NCBI GenBank assembly: GCA_009763385.1
Contig: CM019831.1
Location: forward strand, 76,450,706 to 76,514,705
DNA length: 64,000 bases
Source: Coix lacryma-jobi var. lacryma-jobi
Lineage: Eukaryota; Streptophyta; Magnoliopsida; Poales; Poaceae
Direction of reading: 5' to 3'
Below the pieces are notes generated by a model. The model was given only the letters and a program-made list of their open reading frames with translations, was not told the DNA's origin and searched no databases. This document shows positions 1 to 10,155 of the stretch, piece after piece. The position numbers were made by a program, and so were the translations under genes. The stretch's first letter is position 1; each line of letters opens with the position of its first letter.

Positions 1-1359
1 GCAGCCCCAGACCCCCCTCTCAAGGAGGCATCAGGCATCACAATCAGATTAGGCCATCACCAGAGAAGGAGATCAATCAGAAGCCCTAGAACTACATCCA
101 CCTAGAATAGTTAGATAGAATAGGATTAGAGGAGGCAAGCTCACTTGGATTCCAGATCTAGTCACGAGAAGGCTCGGTAAACCCAAGATCTTCTCTCTTG
201 TATTAACATTATGGATCTAATCATACTTCTGGTTCATAATTGCTCTTCTAGTTCATCTTTGTTCATCATTGTTTATGTTCTAGTTCGTCATCTAGTTCAT
301 CTTCTAGATCATAATCCAATTCTAGTTCATGTTCTAGTTCGTACTATAGTTCTTCTCGATGATCTAATTCATCTTATTGTTCATCCTTGTGTTCTAGATA
401 CCAATACAATTGATATGACTAAGGCATCAACAATTATATTCTTAATTATATTGCTTATAGTGTGCTTTGATTATATATTTGGCATAGGTAGATCACTATT
501 ATGTTTATACTCATGTTCGTATAGCGCTCATCTTAATGATCATTGGTTGGGTGATAGATGCTGTGTAGGCGTGGTGCTTATAGACTATTTATCCGCGAAT
601 GTGTCCTACGTTCCGGATAGAGTGGTAGATCGAGGGTGTGACACTCCTGTTGAGTCCTTTGTATTCCACCTCCCGAATGGATTGTTCAGTATGGCTCAGT
701 TAACTCATGGTTTAGGGGTTACTCTGTTTGGCACCATTACTATGGAGTTGCCTCTTGATTATAAATATGATATGACCTAGCCTATGATTGCTAAATATGT
801 CTGCACTAATCAATGTATATTATGACTTGTAATTAGAATAACTTAGGAATATTTCTTATTAATACCTATTCTAATCATCACTTACTAGGTAGTACCATTC
901 CAGGATTATCTTTGATTGATCTGCTCTCTGTTACCATTTATCATTAACATTTATCATTATCATTTATCATTACTTTACTATCTGATCTCTGTTTAGAGTA
1001 ATGAGTTTGTTATCAGTCTTTATCATAAGTGTGTGCCACATTAATTGTTGTGAAGTCCTCATTAGTTTAGTACCATCATACTTTGAGTTGATTAGTCTCT
1101 AGGCTAAATATAAATAATGTTACCCGAGACTAACTTGGGTGAAATGCTTCTACAACGGGTGTATTTATTTGTGCGCTTCCCGGTAAATATTTATCTTTAG
1201 ATCCAGTTCTCTGATATAATCACATTGCTAGCTTCATGTTGGGGATGACAACTTGACGTTAAGTGATGCTAGTAGTGTCCCGTACATTCCTTAGTGCCTT
1301 CACTAGGTTATTGTTTATGAGGTTCATTCTTAGGGTGATTCCATTAAGGAGTGTCAACA
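1..1359 (+). repeat. 5' LTR of G1, partial
   Basis: The first bases (CCCCAGACCCCCCTC) match the segment just downstream of the TATA box in the LTRs at 7673 and 61226, so roughly the first 440 bp of this LTR lie outside the window. The right edge GTGTCAACA is followed by an 8-bp spacer and the primer site. Bases 215-380 are a degenerate low-complexity run built on CTAGTTCATC. The 189-codon open frame at 211-780 lies inside the LTR and shows no protein family features; I do not call it a gene. Confidence 0.85.
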
Positions 1360-1367
1360 AGCATTTC

Positions 1368-1385
1368 TGGCGCCGTTGCCGGGGA
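1368..1385 (+). promoter_or_regulatory. Primer-binding site, tRNA-Asp type
   Basis: The 18 bases TGGCGCCGTTGCCGGGGA are complementary to the 3' end of plant tRNA-Asp. The site begins 8 bases after the LTR edge. It would prime minus-strand DNA synthesis. Confidence 0.9.
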
Positions 1386-1737
1386 GCACATCAATTCAAT
1401 TAGGGATGGTACCTAGGGTTATTCATTAAAATCTTTATGAACACTTTTAGGACATTGCATTAGCAGCATTCAAACGGTAGCTAGAACATATCATTTAACT
1501 TACACACATATGATAATGTACTGATTATTTATCTCTACTCAAACAGACTTACCCTGGCTTTGTTTATCTTTTATCTTATGCAAGGTGTGATGTATGACTT
1601 GTTTCCAACTTCCGAGTAACTATGTTGAGGATCCCAAAGCTTTATTGAAGAAGACAAGACGCAAACTCAAGAAACCCTCACCACCACTTCCAGAAGTTAA
1701 CCAGATAAGAAGAAGCTTAACACGAGTGTTGAACACC

Positions 1738-3375
1738 ATGGCCGACAAGACACTCTGCGAGTTCTCTGCACCAACCACTGCCAACATCAGGACTAGACCA
1801 ACAGTCAATGTGTGAGACAATGGATTTGAACTCAAGCCAGCTTTGATTAACATGGTGCAAGCCAATCAGTTTTGCGGAAAGACACATGAAGACGCAAGCG
1901 CTCATCTCCAACACTTTCTGGAGATTTGTAGCACTTTCACCATCAAGGGAGTCAAAAGAGATGCCATTCTACTCCTCTTATTCCCATTTTCACTTTTGGG
2001 AAAAGCAAAACAATGGTTCTACGCCAACAAGGACAGAAACACCTCATGGGCGATCTATTCAACTGCCTTCCTAGCAAAGTTCTTTCCAGTGGGCAAGACG
2101 AATGCCCTCTATGGCAAGATTTCAACTTTCTAGCAACAACACGATGAATCAATCCCAGAGGCTCGGGAACGCTTTCAAGATTACATATCAGAATGCCCTC
2201 ACCATGGGATGGAGAATTGGCTACTCATGCAGACCTTCTACCACGGACTCACTTCAAGTACCCGTGAGAATGTGGATACCGTTGCTGGAGGATCATTCTT
2301 GTCACTCACTATCAACACTACACTAATTGAGAAGATGGCCTCTAACCAAGGATGGAACGAGGAACGCTCTCAACCACGCAAGAGGGGAGGAATACATCAA
2401 ATAAAGGAAGTAGACATGTTGTCTGCCAAACTTGACCTACTCATGAAGAAGTTCGATGAACACACTCCCAAGAAAGAAGACGTCATGCACATCTACGAAT
2501 CTCGCATGACATGTGAAGAGTGTGGAGGCACTGGTCATTCAGGGAACAACTACCCTGAGATTCAAGAGGATGCAAAGTACATCAACAACAACACCAACTA
2601 TCATCCTCAACAAACTCAAGGATGGAACCAACAATCAAGGCCTAATTACTCAGGTAACTACTCAGCTAACTACCGAGGTAATACATTCAACCAACCACCT
2701 TTGAGAGAGATGATATCTAATCAAAACAAGATCATTGATAATATGTCTAAGAAGATATCTTCCAATGATAAACTGCCTGAAATCATTAATACTAGAATGG
2801 ATAGCTTTACTTCTACTATAAAGAATCAACATAGCTTTAATAAAATGATAAACTCTCAGTTATCTCAGCTAGTAGCTTCAGTCCATATGACTAAAAAAGG
2901 TAAGATTCCCGGAAATCCAGAAGAGCTAGAGACTGCAAATCTTGTAGATATTTATAATGCAGGGCAGCTCACAGCTAGACGATCAAGGGAGTGGAAGGAT
3001 GACTCCATTGCCTCGAAGAAAGGAGATCCAGGAAGACCTATCATTCCAATCCACATTGGACCTGACAGTTTTGAAGAAGCAATCTGCGACCTTGGAGCAA
3101 GCGTCAACATTATGCCAAGCGTAATTTATGAACAAATTCATGGTGCACCTCTATTATATACAAATATGTGTTTGCAGCTTGCAGATCAACCACTATGCTA
3201 CCCATTGGGAATTCTAGAAGATGTCTGTATTAGAGTGGGACACTCGTATGTGTGTGTAGACTTTGTGATCATTGAAACAGGTGGAGACGATAGAGCACCC
3301 ATCATTCTTGGACACCTATTCCTATCAAAGACATCATCTACACGGATAGCGCCAAGACCTGTTTCACAATCATAG
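1738..3375 (+). pseudogene. G1 gag plus first protease-like domain, interrupted
   Basis: Structural capsid/nucleocapsid protein of an Athila-like element followed by a retropepsin-like domain. The start at 1738 aligns with the start of gag in element B (MA-D/N-KT). The frame stays open across the whole length apart from TGA at 1813-1815 and TAG at 2131-2133; there is no frameshift. A capsid core (LGKAKQWFY, FLAKFFPVGKT) and a zinc-knuckle-like cluster (CEECGGTGHSGNNYPE, with the last Cys replaced) lie at about 2000-2560. The protease domain runs from about 3010 with active-site motif DLGAS, then LQLADQ and the flap-end ILGHLF. The first stop sits where an Arg codon is expected and the second where Gln is expected, both consistent with C-to-T decay. 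The frame ends at TAG 3373-3375. Confidence 0.8.
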
Positions 3376-3568
3376 GCAACAAAGAAAGATTCAGCTTCAA
3401 TAGACACACACTCATTGCTCGAGATTCAGCTTCAATAGACGCACACTCATTGCTCGAGTTCACCATCAGAAGTCTTACGAGGATGCAAACGCTATATCAT
3501 CAAAGAAGAAGAATAGGAACAGAAGGAGAAAGAACAAGGCTACACAACCGCATCAAGACATAGTATGG

Positions 3569-3994
3569 ATGGTCAACTCTGTTCGAACAGAGAGTGACCA
3601 CCTTCTTCCATCACCATACCTCGCCAAGAGAGATGACCCAGGCATACCCACCATCGATTGCAAGATCGAGGGAAGTACATTCCACAAGACATTTTGCGAC
3701 ATCGGATCAAGTGTTAACATAATGTCTAAGGTAGCGTATGAGTACTTATATAAAAATAGACCTATGTATCAAACACATGTGCAGCTGCAGCTGGCGGACC
3801 AAACATATCGATTCCCGGAGGGAGTAGTAAAGGACGTGATGATCCAAATTAAAGACTACTACGTTCCCACTGACTTCATGGTACTAGACATGGGAAGAGA
3901 AGATAATATCCACATCATCCTAGGAAGACCCTTCCTCAACACCACTGGCGCCATCATCTACATGAGATCTGGAGAAATCCACATCGAGCTCTGA
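3569..3994 (+). pseudogene. G1 second protease-like domain
   Basis: An open frame of 141 codons in a different frame from the upstream gag. It repeats the retropepsin-like layout: a DPGIPTI lead-in, active-site motif DIGSS, then LQLADQT, VPTDFMVLDM and ILGRPFLNT. The same order of motifs occurs at 3010-3330, so this looks like a tandem duplication of the protease domain. The second copy is the better conserved of the two at ILGRPFL. Element F also retains remnants of two such domains, so the duplication predates the separation of these copies. Whether the domain was ever a separate product or part of one polyprotein cannot be told here. Confidence 0.7.
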
Positions 3995-6063
3995 AGGGAG
4001 AAGGTACGCTGTTACTTTAATAGCTATGCCACTAATGAATAGGAAAAGAAGAACCACTCAAGGTGGAGGCGCCGCACATCCCGACGCAACAAGAACCGAT
4101 CAATCAAGGATGGATGGGCTGACTATGAAGGAGAAGTCACCAGGAGTGAAGATATCGCATTAAAGGAAATGAAGAACGATGAAGTAAAGGAGACAAGTCC
4201 ACCGGTCAAACAAGTGTGGAAGAAGAAAGAGAGTTCTACTGACGTGCAATCATCGAGGTCCTCCTCAGGATCTGCTAATGCACCCGAGGAAGAATAAGGA
4301 GCATACAAGGAGTCTTGTTCGATAGACTATAAACATTGAATCCTCGCTGAAGGTAACTCGGTAGTTATCCATATTCATTAGCATTAAATTCATCATTAGT
4401 AGATATATCATAATCATTTTACTATTAGTATCATATTTTCTTCTTAGCAATCAAATCTGCATTAGAAAACAAAAACAAAATATGAAAAACTCTAAGCCCC
4501 ATGAGAGTATTATATTTTTTGTGGAGGCATAAAAAATATACATTTGCATATTTACTTCTACATTGCATTCATCCATAAAAACAAAAATCCAAAAAGAGAC
4601 ACTATGAAACACTACTGAAACTCTGCTTAGTGGAAAGGAAAAAAACATAAATGATCTTAAGAGCTTTAAGATAACTAGACAAATGGAAGGAATATTTATC
4701 ACTAACGCTTAATCAAGTTCCACTAGTTGTGTTGTCTACTTTTGAATTCAGCAGGAAGAGAAGAAGAGAAAGACTCAAGAAACCGCTAACGGTCTACTCA
4801 TCTTCTGGGGAAAAGACCACGTCAAGATCCAGCTTGGGGGAAAGCACCCTCAGTTATCATGATAAGTATCACGACTATTTTTATTTACTACTATTCGTTC
4901 GGTTTAGCTAGATCAGGTCAATAAACATGGAAACCCATAAAAAGATGAATAATTACTAGAAAACCAAATAAAGATATTATATAATGAATAATTGTCTAGG
5001 TGGATGTGAATTTAATGTTGCTCATGATGGAAATGATGAACAATTGCTCTGCCGTAATTCCTTTTAAGTACCTAGTGTTCAACCTTAATTTTTCTTAAAG
5101 TTTTAGACAAAGCTGTACTGAATAAACTCTGAACCTGAAACCTGTGGATTGCAAATGCTTGAACTAAAGTCTAGATAATTATGGGATATGATATAAAAAG
5201 GTTTGAGCTACTTCCTAGAGATACTAGAGTGCTGGAGATTTACACTTTGAAAAGATTAGAAACACATGATGAGATTCTGTATGACATAACATGAATTCCT
5301 ACCTAGAGCCATTAATATGATCTTAAGATAAGGCTACTTGCCTTGTTCGAAGTTTTTTTAGTTATGGTTGAGAAATTTATCATGCTCTAGAAATCAAGAA
5401 CGTTTTATTAAAAGATTCACTCTTCCGAAGTAGTATTGTGTTAGAGGCATGGGACTATGTAGAAGTATAAAAGGAGGAAATAAAAAGGGACAAGTGTCTG
5501 ACTACGGCCTCAAAAGAAAAAGAATTATGATAAAAATATATATATATAAAAATGATAGCCCATGGTCCCTCTAATTACAATATGCCAACAAGAGATGACA
5601 AATTTCAAATGTTCTAAGTTCTTGACCTATGAGTATGACACCTTTCTCCGTAACTTTGAACTTTGACTTGCTATGATATGCTTTTAACTTCTTAAAAGAG
5701 CTCCAGATATATATTCATAGAAAAGAATGAAAATGCATCAGTGAGGAATCATAGAAATCTAAAAGAGTGATTTGAGAGTGTCATATAATAAAATCTCTAA
5801 ATTTTATTTTGAAAATATATAAAAACTCTAGAATGAAGGTTGATCAAAGAGTTGGAGATACAATGCTTAACTTGAGTGTTCTATCTTTCAATTACTTAGG
5901 ACACAGGTGAAGGCAAAAGCTCCATAGCTAAAAGGTAATATGAGTAAGTCAGAATAGTTAACTCTAATCCAAGGGAAGATTTTTGTTTGAACATATGTAC
6001 CTTTGAGGTGTGAAAGCATAGTGGCAGTTCCTGATTCATCATGAAAAGGGACTAGCAAAAGGT
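3995..6063 (+). other. G1 post-protease linker and 3' non-coding region
   Basis: Up to about 4297 a basic, charged reading frame (KQVWKKKESS) is recognisable and has a counterpart in F at 58488-58712. From 4300 to 6063 I find no coding signal. It holds a PPT-like tract, AGCTTGGGGGA at 4831-4841, which can form a hairpin with CCCTCAG at 4847-4853, and the segment GAAATAAAAAGGGACAAGTG near 5478 that is shared with F and D. The region is AT-rich and lies between protease and PPT as in the other Athila-like copies. Confidence 0.65.
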
Positions 6064-6077
6064 AAGCTTGGGGGAGT
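6064..6077 (+). promoter_or_regulatory. Polypurine tract of G1
   Basis: AAGCTTGGGGGAGT directly abuts the TGTTGACAC start of the 3' LTR, the expected place for the plus-strand primer. The PPT-proximal stem-loop seen in E and F is half lost here: the right arm (TAGCAAAA) is present and the left arm is not. Confidence 0.85.
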
Positions 6078-6430
6078 TGTTGACACTGGTTATCTATTGA
6101 AATTAAATGATAAATAAATATGAAAAGGGCATGAATTCAATCGCCAACAAAGGTTTAAGGTTTTAATTGACAATATTACACGAGTTTTGGTGAATTGTGA
6201 TTCTGCAGGGACTAAACCAGGAAACCAGCATAGATTACTTCTCCTGGAAGGAACCCGGTGGGAGATAGCCGAACCGACTCATTAGGAATATTCTAGAAGG
6301 ATCTAGAGGACACCAGAAGACACCAGGAGGCCGGGCACCCCGAGAGACGGCCAGGTGGGACCGACCGGTCCCACCCTTAGACCGGTCAGTCTGCCCCTGG
6401 GCCCGCTGGACCCTTAGACCGGTCCCACTG
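6078..6430 (+). repeat. 3' LTR of G1, truncated
   Basis: Begins TGTTGACACTGG and aligns with the F LTR at 60788 for about 340 bp, then diverges near 6420. It includes a 20-bp hairpin (arms GTGGGACC and GGTCCCAC, 6355-6374) and an ACCGGT-type palindrome cluster. The following DNA is internal sequence of another element, so the junction is a rearrangement breakpoint rather than a normal LTR end. Confidence 0.8.
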
Positions 6431-6958
6431 TTCCACCATACACATCCATTCCACATATAGGTCCACACACATGCACATGTTGATTTGATTATATGCCAAG
6501 TTTCTCTGGATCCATGCTTTGACTATGTAATATATGCTATGTAAGTATGTACAGGTTGTCTCCCAGCTATGAACTCCACAAAAAGCTTATTAGATATAGG
6601 GTGAGAGAAGGCACAACATTAACTACCCTGGAGAGAATCCATAAATACCACAGATGAGAGAATTGAAAGGATCATATGAAGGAATCTTTGGGTTTGATTT
6701 TGAAAATCTTACAAAACTCCAGAATGAAGGTAGATCAAAGTACTTGAAACATAGTGTTTAACTTGATCATTCAACTTTTCAAACTGCTCAAGACCCAAGT
6801 GAAAGCTATAAGCACCACAGTTGAAGGTAAGAGGTAAGTTTGAAAGTTGAAATGATTGATTCTAATTTGGAGGAAAATTTTTGTTTGAACACCCGTGTAC
6901 TTTTGAGGCATGAAAGCATTGTAGCAACTCCTGATCCATCATAGTATTTCATCTAATG

Positions 6959-6997
6959 TTTGCTAAGGGACTAGCAAAGGTCAAGCTTGGGGGAACT
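6959..6997 (+). promoter_or_regulatory. PPT-proximal stem-loop and polypurine tract of E
   Basis: A perfect hairpin (TTTGCTA, loop AGGGAC, TAGCAAA; 6959-6978) lies 4 bases before the PPT AAGCTTGGGGGAACT (6983-6997), which abuts the LTR. Confidence 0.75.
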
Positions 6998-8946
6998 TGT
7001 TGACGTTAGATAACTCCTACTTTAAACTGTCAACCAACCCCATAAATGACCCGCAATGATCCAAAGAGTGTAGCTATAGGGTTTGATTCTAATGAGTTCC
7101 ACGAGTTGTGTAGTTCTTACTAGTTTTGCAGGATATTCAATATTTCATCATAAGAAAGTATCTCAAGTGAAGACTCAGAGCACACCATTGTGACGAGCTC
7201 ATCGAGACAATCGAAACAGACATATCACTTGCCATATTTGGAGTCCCAAAGTGAGAGTCCTCGATGATTATGACTTGGAAGAGTCTGAAATCCTCTAGAA
7301 GCATTATCCATACAAAGATCAGGGATGTAACAGACAAGATTTCATCAACTACAGAATATCAAAATTATCCAGGGACCGGACAGAAAGATGACGACAAGGA
7401 ATCCAACCACGCCATGACTCATTGCGCGAACCATTCGAACATGGACTCTAGGCGAAGAAGGAAGGTACCAGAAGACTCCCGACCAAAGGGGGAGGATGGC
7501 GGCGGCCAGGGGAGGCCGGTAGGCCTCAACCCTAGGTCGGCCGACCTGGGCCCACCTGGTAGCCTCCCCTCTTTTGTACGATGTGACCTAACTGAACTAT
7601 ACTTTGTATCTTGATCGTTGTTCAAGGTTGATTTGATCTGAGGGCTACGGTTCATCCCACAAGGCTATATAAGAAACCCCAGACCCCCCTCCTGGAGGCA
7701 TCAATCGATCATCGCTTCATAATTTAGTCTTCAATCATTTAGTTCAGAGATAGCCTTGAGAGGACAACCAAGAGCTCCACCATCCTAGGGCATAGCTAGA
7801 ATAGAATTAGAAGAGTCGAGGAAAGCTCAGATTCCGGATCTAGTCAAGAGGAGGCTAGGTAATTAGCCTTGTAACTTCTCTTGTATCATCATTGTTCTTC
7901 TATTTGTCTAGTTATCTTCTAGTTCATCATCTTTGTGTTCTAATTGTGTTCTAGTTCATCTTCTTGTTCATCTAGTTCATCTCTGTGCTGTAATCTAGTT
8001 CTAATTACCTTTCTAGTTCATCCTAGTGTTCTAATCTACTTCTAATTGTTCTTCTAGTTCTTATCCATCTTCTAGTTCTTATTCTAGTTGATACTTGTCA
8101 TGACTTGTTACCATTTCGTGTTCATAATTATAATGTTCATTGTCTACTTTGATTATATGTGTAGCATAGCTAGGGTATCTTTATGTTTATGCACTTGTTC
8201 GTATATCGCTCATTCTATCGATCCCGGGGTGAGTGGTCAACATTGTGTAAGTGTGGTGCTTATACGTTGTTTACCTGCGAATGCACCCTATATTCCGGGT
8301 TAGCAAGTGGTAGTTCGTGAGGGTGACTCCTATAGCCTCGTTGATTTCTCTGTAGCCCACTCCCCGAAAATAGGCCAAGTAAGACCTGGTCACCCGGAGG
8401 GGATAGACTCTGAATCTGATCCTCCATGGATGATGTCTCCTGCGTATAAATATAAGTTATTCTAACCATGATTGCTAAACATAATTGCACTAATTGACGT
8501 AGTCTATGACCTATAGTTAGAACCATATTAGGAAGTTAATCTGTATCTTTCTTGTTCTAGTTATGATCAATCCTTGGATGGGAATGCTTTGTGGAACTCT
8601 TTTTGGTTTACTCTGTTCAATCTCATTTATCTTATTTATCATATATGATTGATTCATGTGTTGAGTCGATCTAGTGGAACTCTTAGCATAATCATACATG
8701 TGTGTGTTATAGTTTGTAGATGTTTATCTCCTGCCACTCTATTAATACTTAGAGGTGAAAGGCAATAATATAAATAACAATACCTTGGAAACTCTCCTAG
8801 GTGAAGTGCTACACCGGATGTATTTTAGTTGTGCGCTTGCTGATAATCTCATTTCATATTTTATAAGGGCATGATCCACGTCTCTAGTGTCGCTGCTAGT
8901 GGTGACAGCCTAGCATTAAAGGTAATGCTGTTAGATTTTTCTACCT
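6998..8946 (+). repeat. LTR of E
   Basis: Opens TGTTGACGTTAG. It shares long stretches with the D LTR (reverse strand, 50041-51244), including the segment around TCGAAACAGACA and the sequence after the TATA box. Palindromes GAGGCCGGTAGGCCTC (7512-7527), AGGTCGGCCGACCT (7534-7547) and TGGGCCCA (7547-7554) precede a TATA box at 7666-7672. A CTAGTTCATC-type low-complexity run covers about 7895-8095. The exact 3' edge is blurred by decay. Confidence 0.75.
7666..7672 (+). promoter_or_regulatory. LTR TATA box of E
   Basis: TATATAA followed by AACCCCAGACCCCCC, the same pair of motifs found in the F LTR (61219), the D LTR (50569, minus strand) and upstream of the extra ORF in D (53416, minus strand). 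Transcription would start about 30 bp downstream. Confidence 0.65.
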
Positions 8947-8953
8947 ACATTTC

Positions 8954-8963
8954 TAGCGCCGTT
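8954..8963 (+). promoter_or_regulatory. Primer-site remnant beside the E LTR
   Basis: TAGCGCCGTT matches the first ten bases of the tRNA-Asp primer site with one change, preceded by CATTTC as in G1. The rest is replaced by unrelated sequence. Confidence 0.5.
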
Positions 8964-8976
8964 ATTTGAAGTGATG

Positions 8977-9641
8977 CTAAGAGATGCAACACCCACGCTT
9001 GTGGTTCAGACGGTTGTTGTAAAACCGTGAGAACTTGTGGGAGACAAGGCCGAGCTCATCATCGCCCAACACCTCCAACTGCTCCTCTATAATGGTCAAT
9101 AGAGAAGACATAGCAAAAGCAGATGGAAAAGTGTCAGCAGAAAAAGTCGATCCACCCCTACCTGAGACCAAAGCCATGGTATGTGAAGATGGGTTCTTCA
9201 GTTTGTCCTGAGTCAGGTAATCAATCTCGGTGGACTTGAGCTTGCTGAAAAGCTCGTCCACGATGAGGGTGTCATAGCTTGGAGACTCTATGATGGTAGA
9301 CACCTTCACCTCCCATACCTTCCGATCTAGGGCATATAGTAACTTGAGTGCCCTCTCATGATCGTCATAAGATAGGTTGGGCCGATTGGAACGCATCTTG
9401 TTCACAATCATCTGAAAGTGAGTGAACATGGCGTCAATCGTCTCCCCATCCAGCTGAGTGAAATTCTCGTACTCATGCTTGTACATCTCGAAGAGTCTGG
9501 TCTTGACCTGAGCGGTCCCCTCATGATAGCTCTGAAGCTTCACCAAGATCTCTCGAGCCGTAGAAAGCTCAGAAATATGCTCGAACTCAGGCATGTAGAG
9601 GCTGCCCAAAGAGCATTGCGAGCCTTGTTGTTCGTAGTGTG
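8977..9641 (-). pseudogene. C1 copia gag, 3' portion
   Basis: Minus-strand frame with the copia gag (UBN2/DUF4219-type) signature: KARNALW, then MPEFEHIS, TAREI, YHEGTAQVK and LDGETIDAMF. The zinc knuckle expected after the basic NHKRG is absent because the sequence breaks off near 8990, where fragment E ends. A one-base shift near 9590 separates the first motif from the rest. The missing N-terminal part lies at 31261-31426, on the far side of element B, which inserted within this gene with duplication TTGAT. It is non-functional. Confidence 0.75.
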
Positions 9642-9646
9642 TTGAT
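9642..9646. repeat. Target-site duplication of element B, left copy (TTGAT)
   Basis: TTGAT immediately precedes the B LTR edge at 9647 and is repeated exactly at 31256-31260 after the other edge. Confidence 0.9.
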
Positions 9647-10155
9647 TGTTGGTAGTTCTTAGCTTCACTAAAGATAGAGCTAGGCAACTATCCCCGGTAA
9701 CGGCCCATAAATGCTTGTTGACACTAGCTAACGTCGTTACCAGGAGTAGACTATGGAATCTATTCCAAGCAACGGTGTTAGAAGTGCTTGTAGCAAGTCC
9801 GGTCACTATACCTAAAGGAATGAAGCTAAAGCAGCTATCTACTAATGTCAAGTGGGGTTGTCAATCCCGACACTAGTAGGAGCTAGCTAGAGAGATTGAA
9901 ATCTACCAAGAGGAGATTCTGCAAGCGCACAGAACTATCGTAGTAGCACTTCGCCTGGGAGTACCAGGTGTCGATTTATTTGATCCCAAGGGAAGGCTAG
10001 GGTGGTGTATGAGTCGAGTCAAGGAGGGGATGAGAGTTGAAGAAAAGAGAAAAGGGAAAAGGGGAGAAGGGAAAAGAGAGGATGGAAGGCTAGAAAGAAT
10101 GTATGGGTGGATAGGTAAGGATGATATGGATGGCTAAGGTAAGGTGGATGGATCG
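9647..10155 (-). repeat. B 3' LTR, distal part (U5 side)
   Basis: Matches 29255-29770 of the B 5' LTR nearly base for base. It includes the last five bases GATCG (10151-10155), which were duplicated by insertion of element A. Confidence 0.9.

Larger units (their letters stand above)
1..6430 (+). mobile_element. G1: non-autonomous Athila-like Ty3/gypsy element (left end outside window)
   Basis: The window opens inside a 5' LTR that ends in GTGTCAACA at 1359, the inverted partner of the TGTTGACAC that opens the 3' LTR at 6078. Between them lie a tRNA-Asp primer site, a broken gag, two successive protease-like domains, about 2 kb of non-coding DNA and a polypurine tract. No reverse transcriptase, RNase H or integrase motif is visible in the 4.7-kb interior, so the element would need enzymes in trans. 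The 3' LTR is cut short near 6430, where fragment E begins. Assignment to Athila rests on the gag and protease sequence and the primer site; it is family knowledge, not a database match. Confidence 0.85.
6431..8963 (+). mobile_element. E: recombinant Athila-like fragment (internal 3' end, LTR, primer-site remnant)
   Basis: Left part 6431-6997 resembles the last part of the internal region of F and ends in a PPT. The LTR starts at 6998 and ends near 8946. It is followed by CATTTC and TAGCGCCGTT, which match the spacer and first bases of the tRNA-Asp primer site in G1. An LTR bordered by a PPT on one side and a primer site on the other is expected only in tandem or recombined elements. No coding sequence remains. 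Confidence 0.65.

Noticed and set aside
211..780. 189-codon open frame
   Set aside because: It lies in the LTR of G1 across a CTAGTTCATC low-complexity run and has no counterpart in coding regions of relatives.
1368..1385. Possible tRNA-Asp gene fragment
   Set aside because: Only the 18 bases complementary to the tRNA 3' end are present, next to an LTR edge, as expected of a primer site.
8088..8303. 71-codon open frame with hydrophobic sequence
   Set aside because: Lies in the U5 part of the E LTR; a similar frame in G1 (near 430-640) is part of the same LTR region, and the frame is not preserved in F or D.
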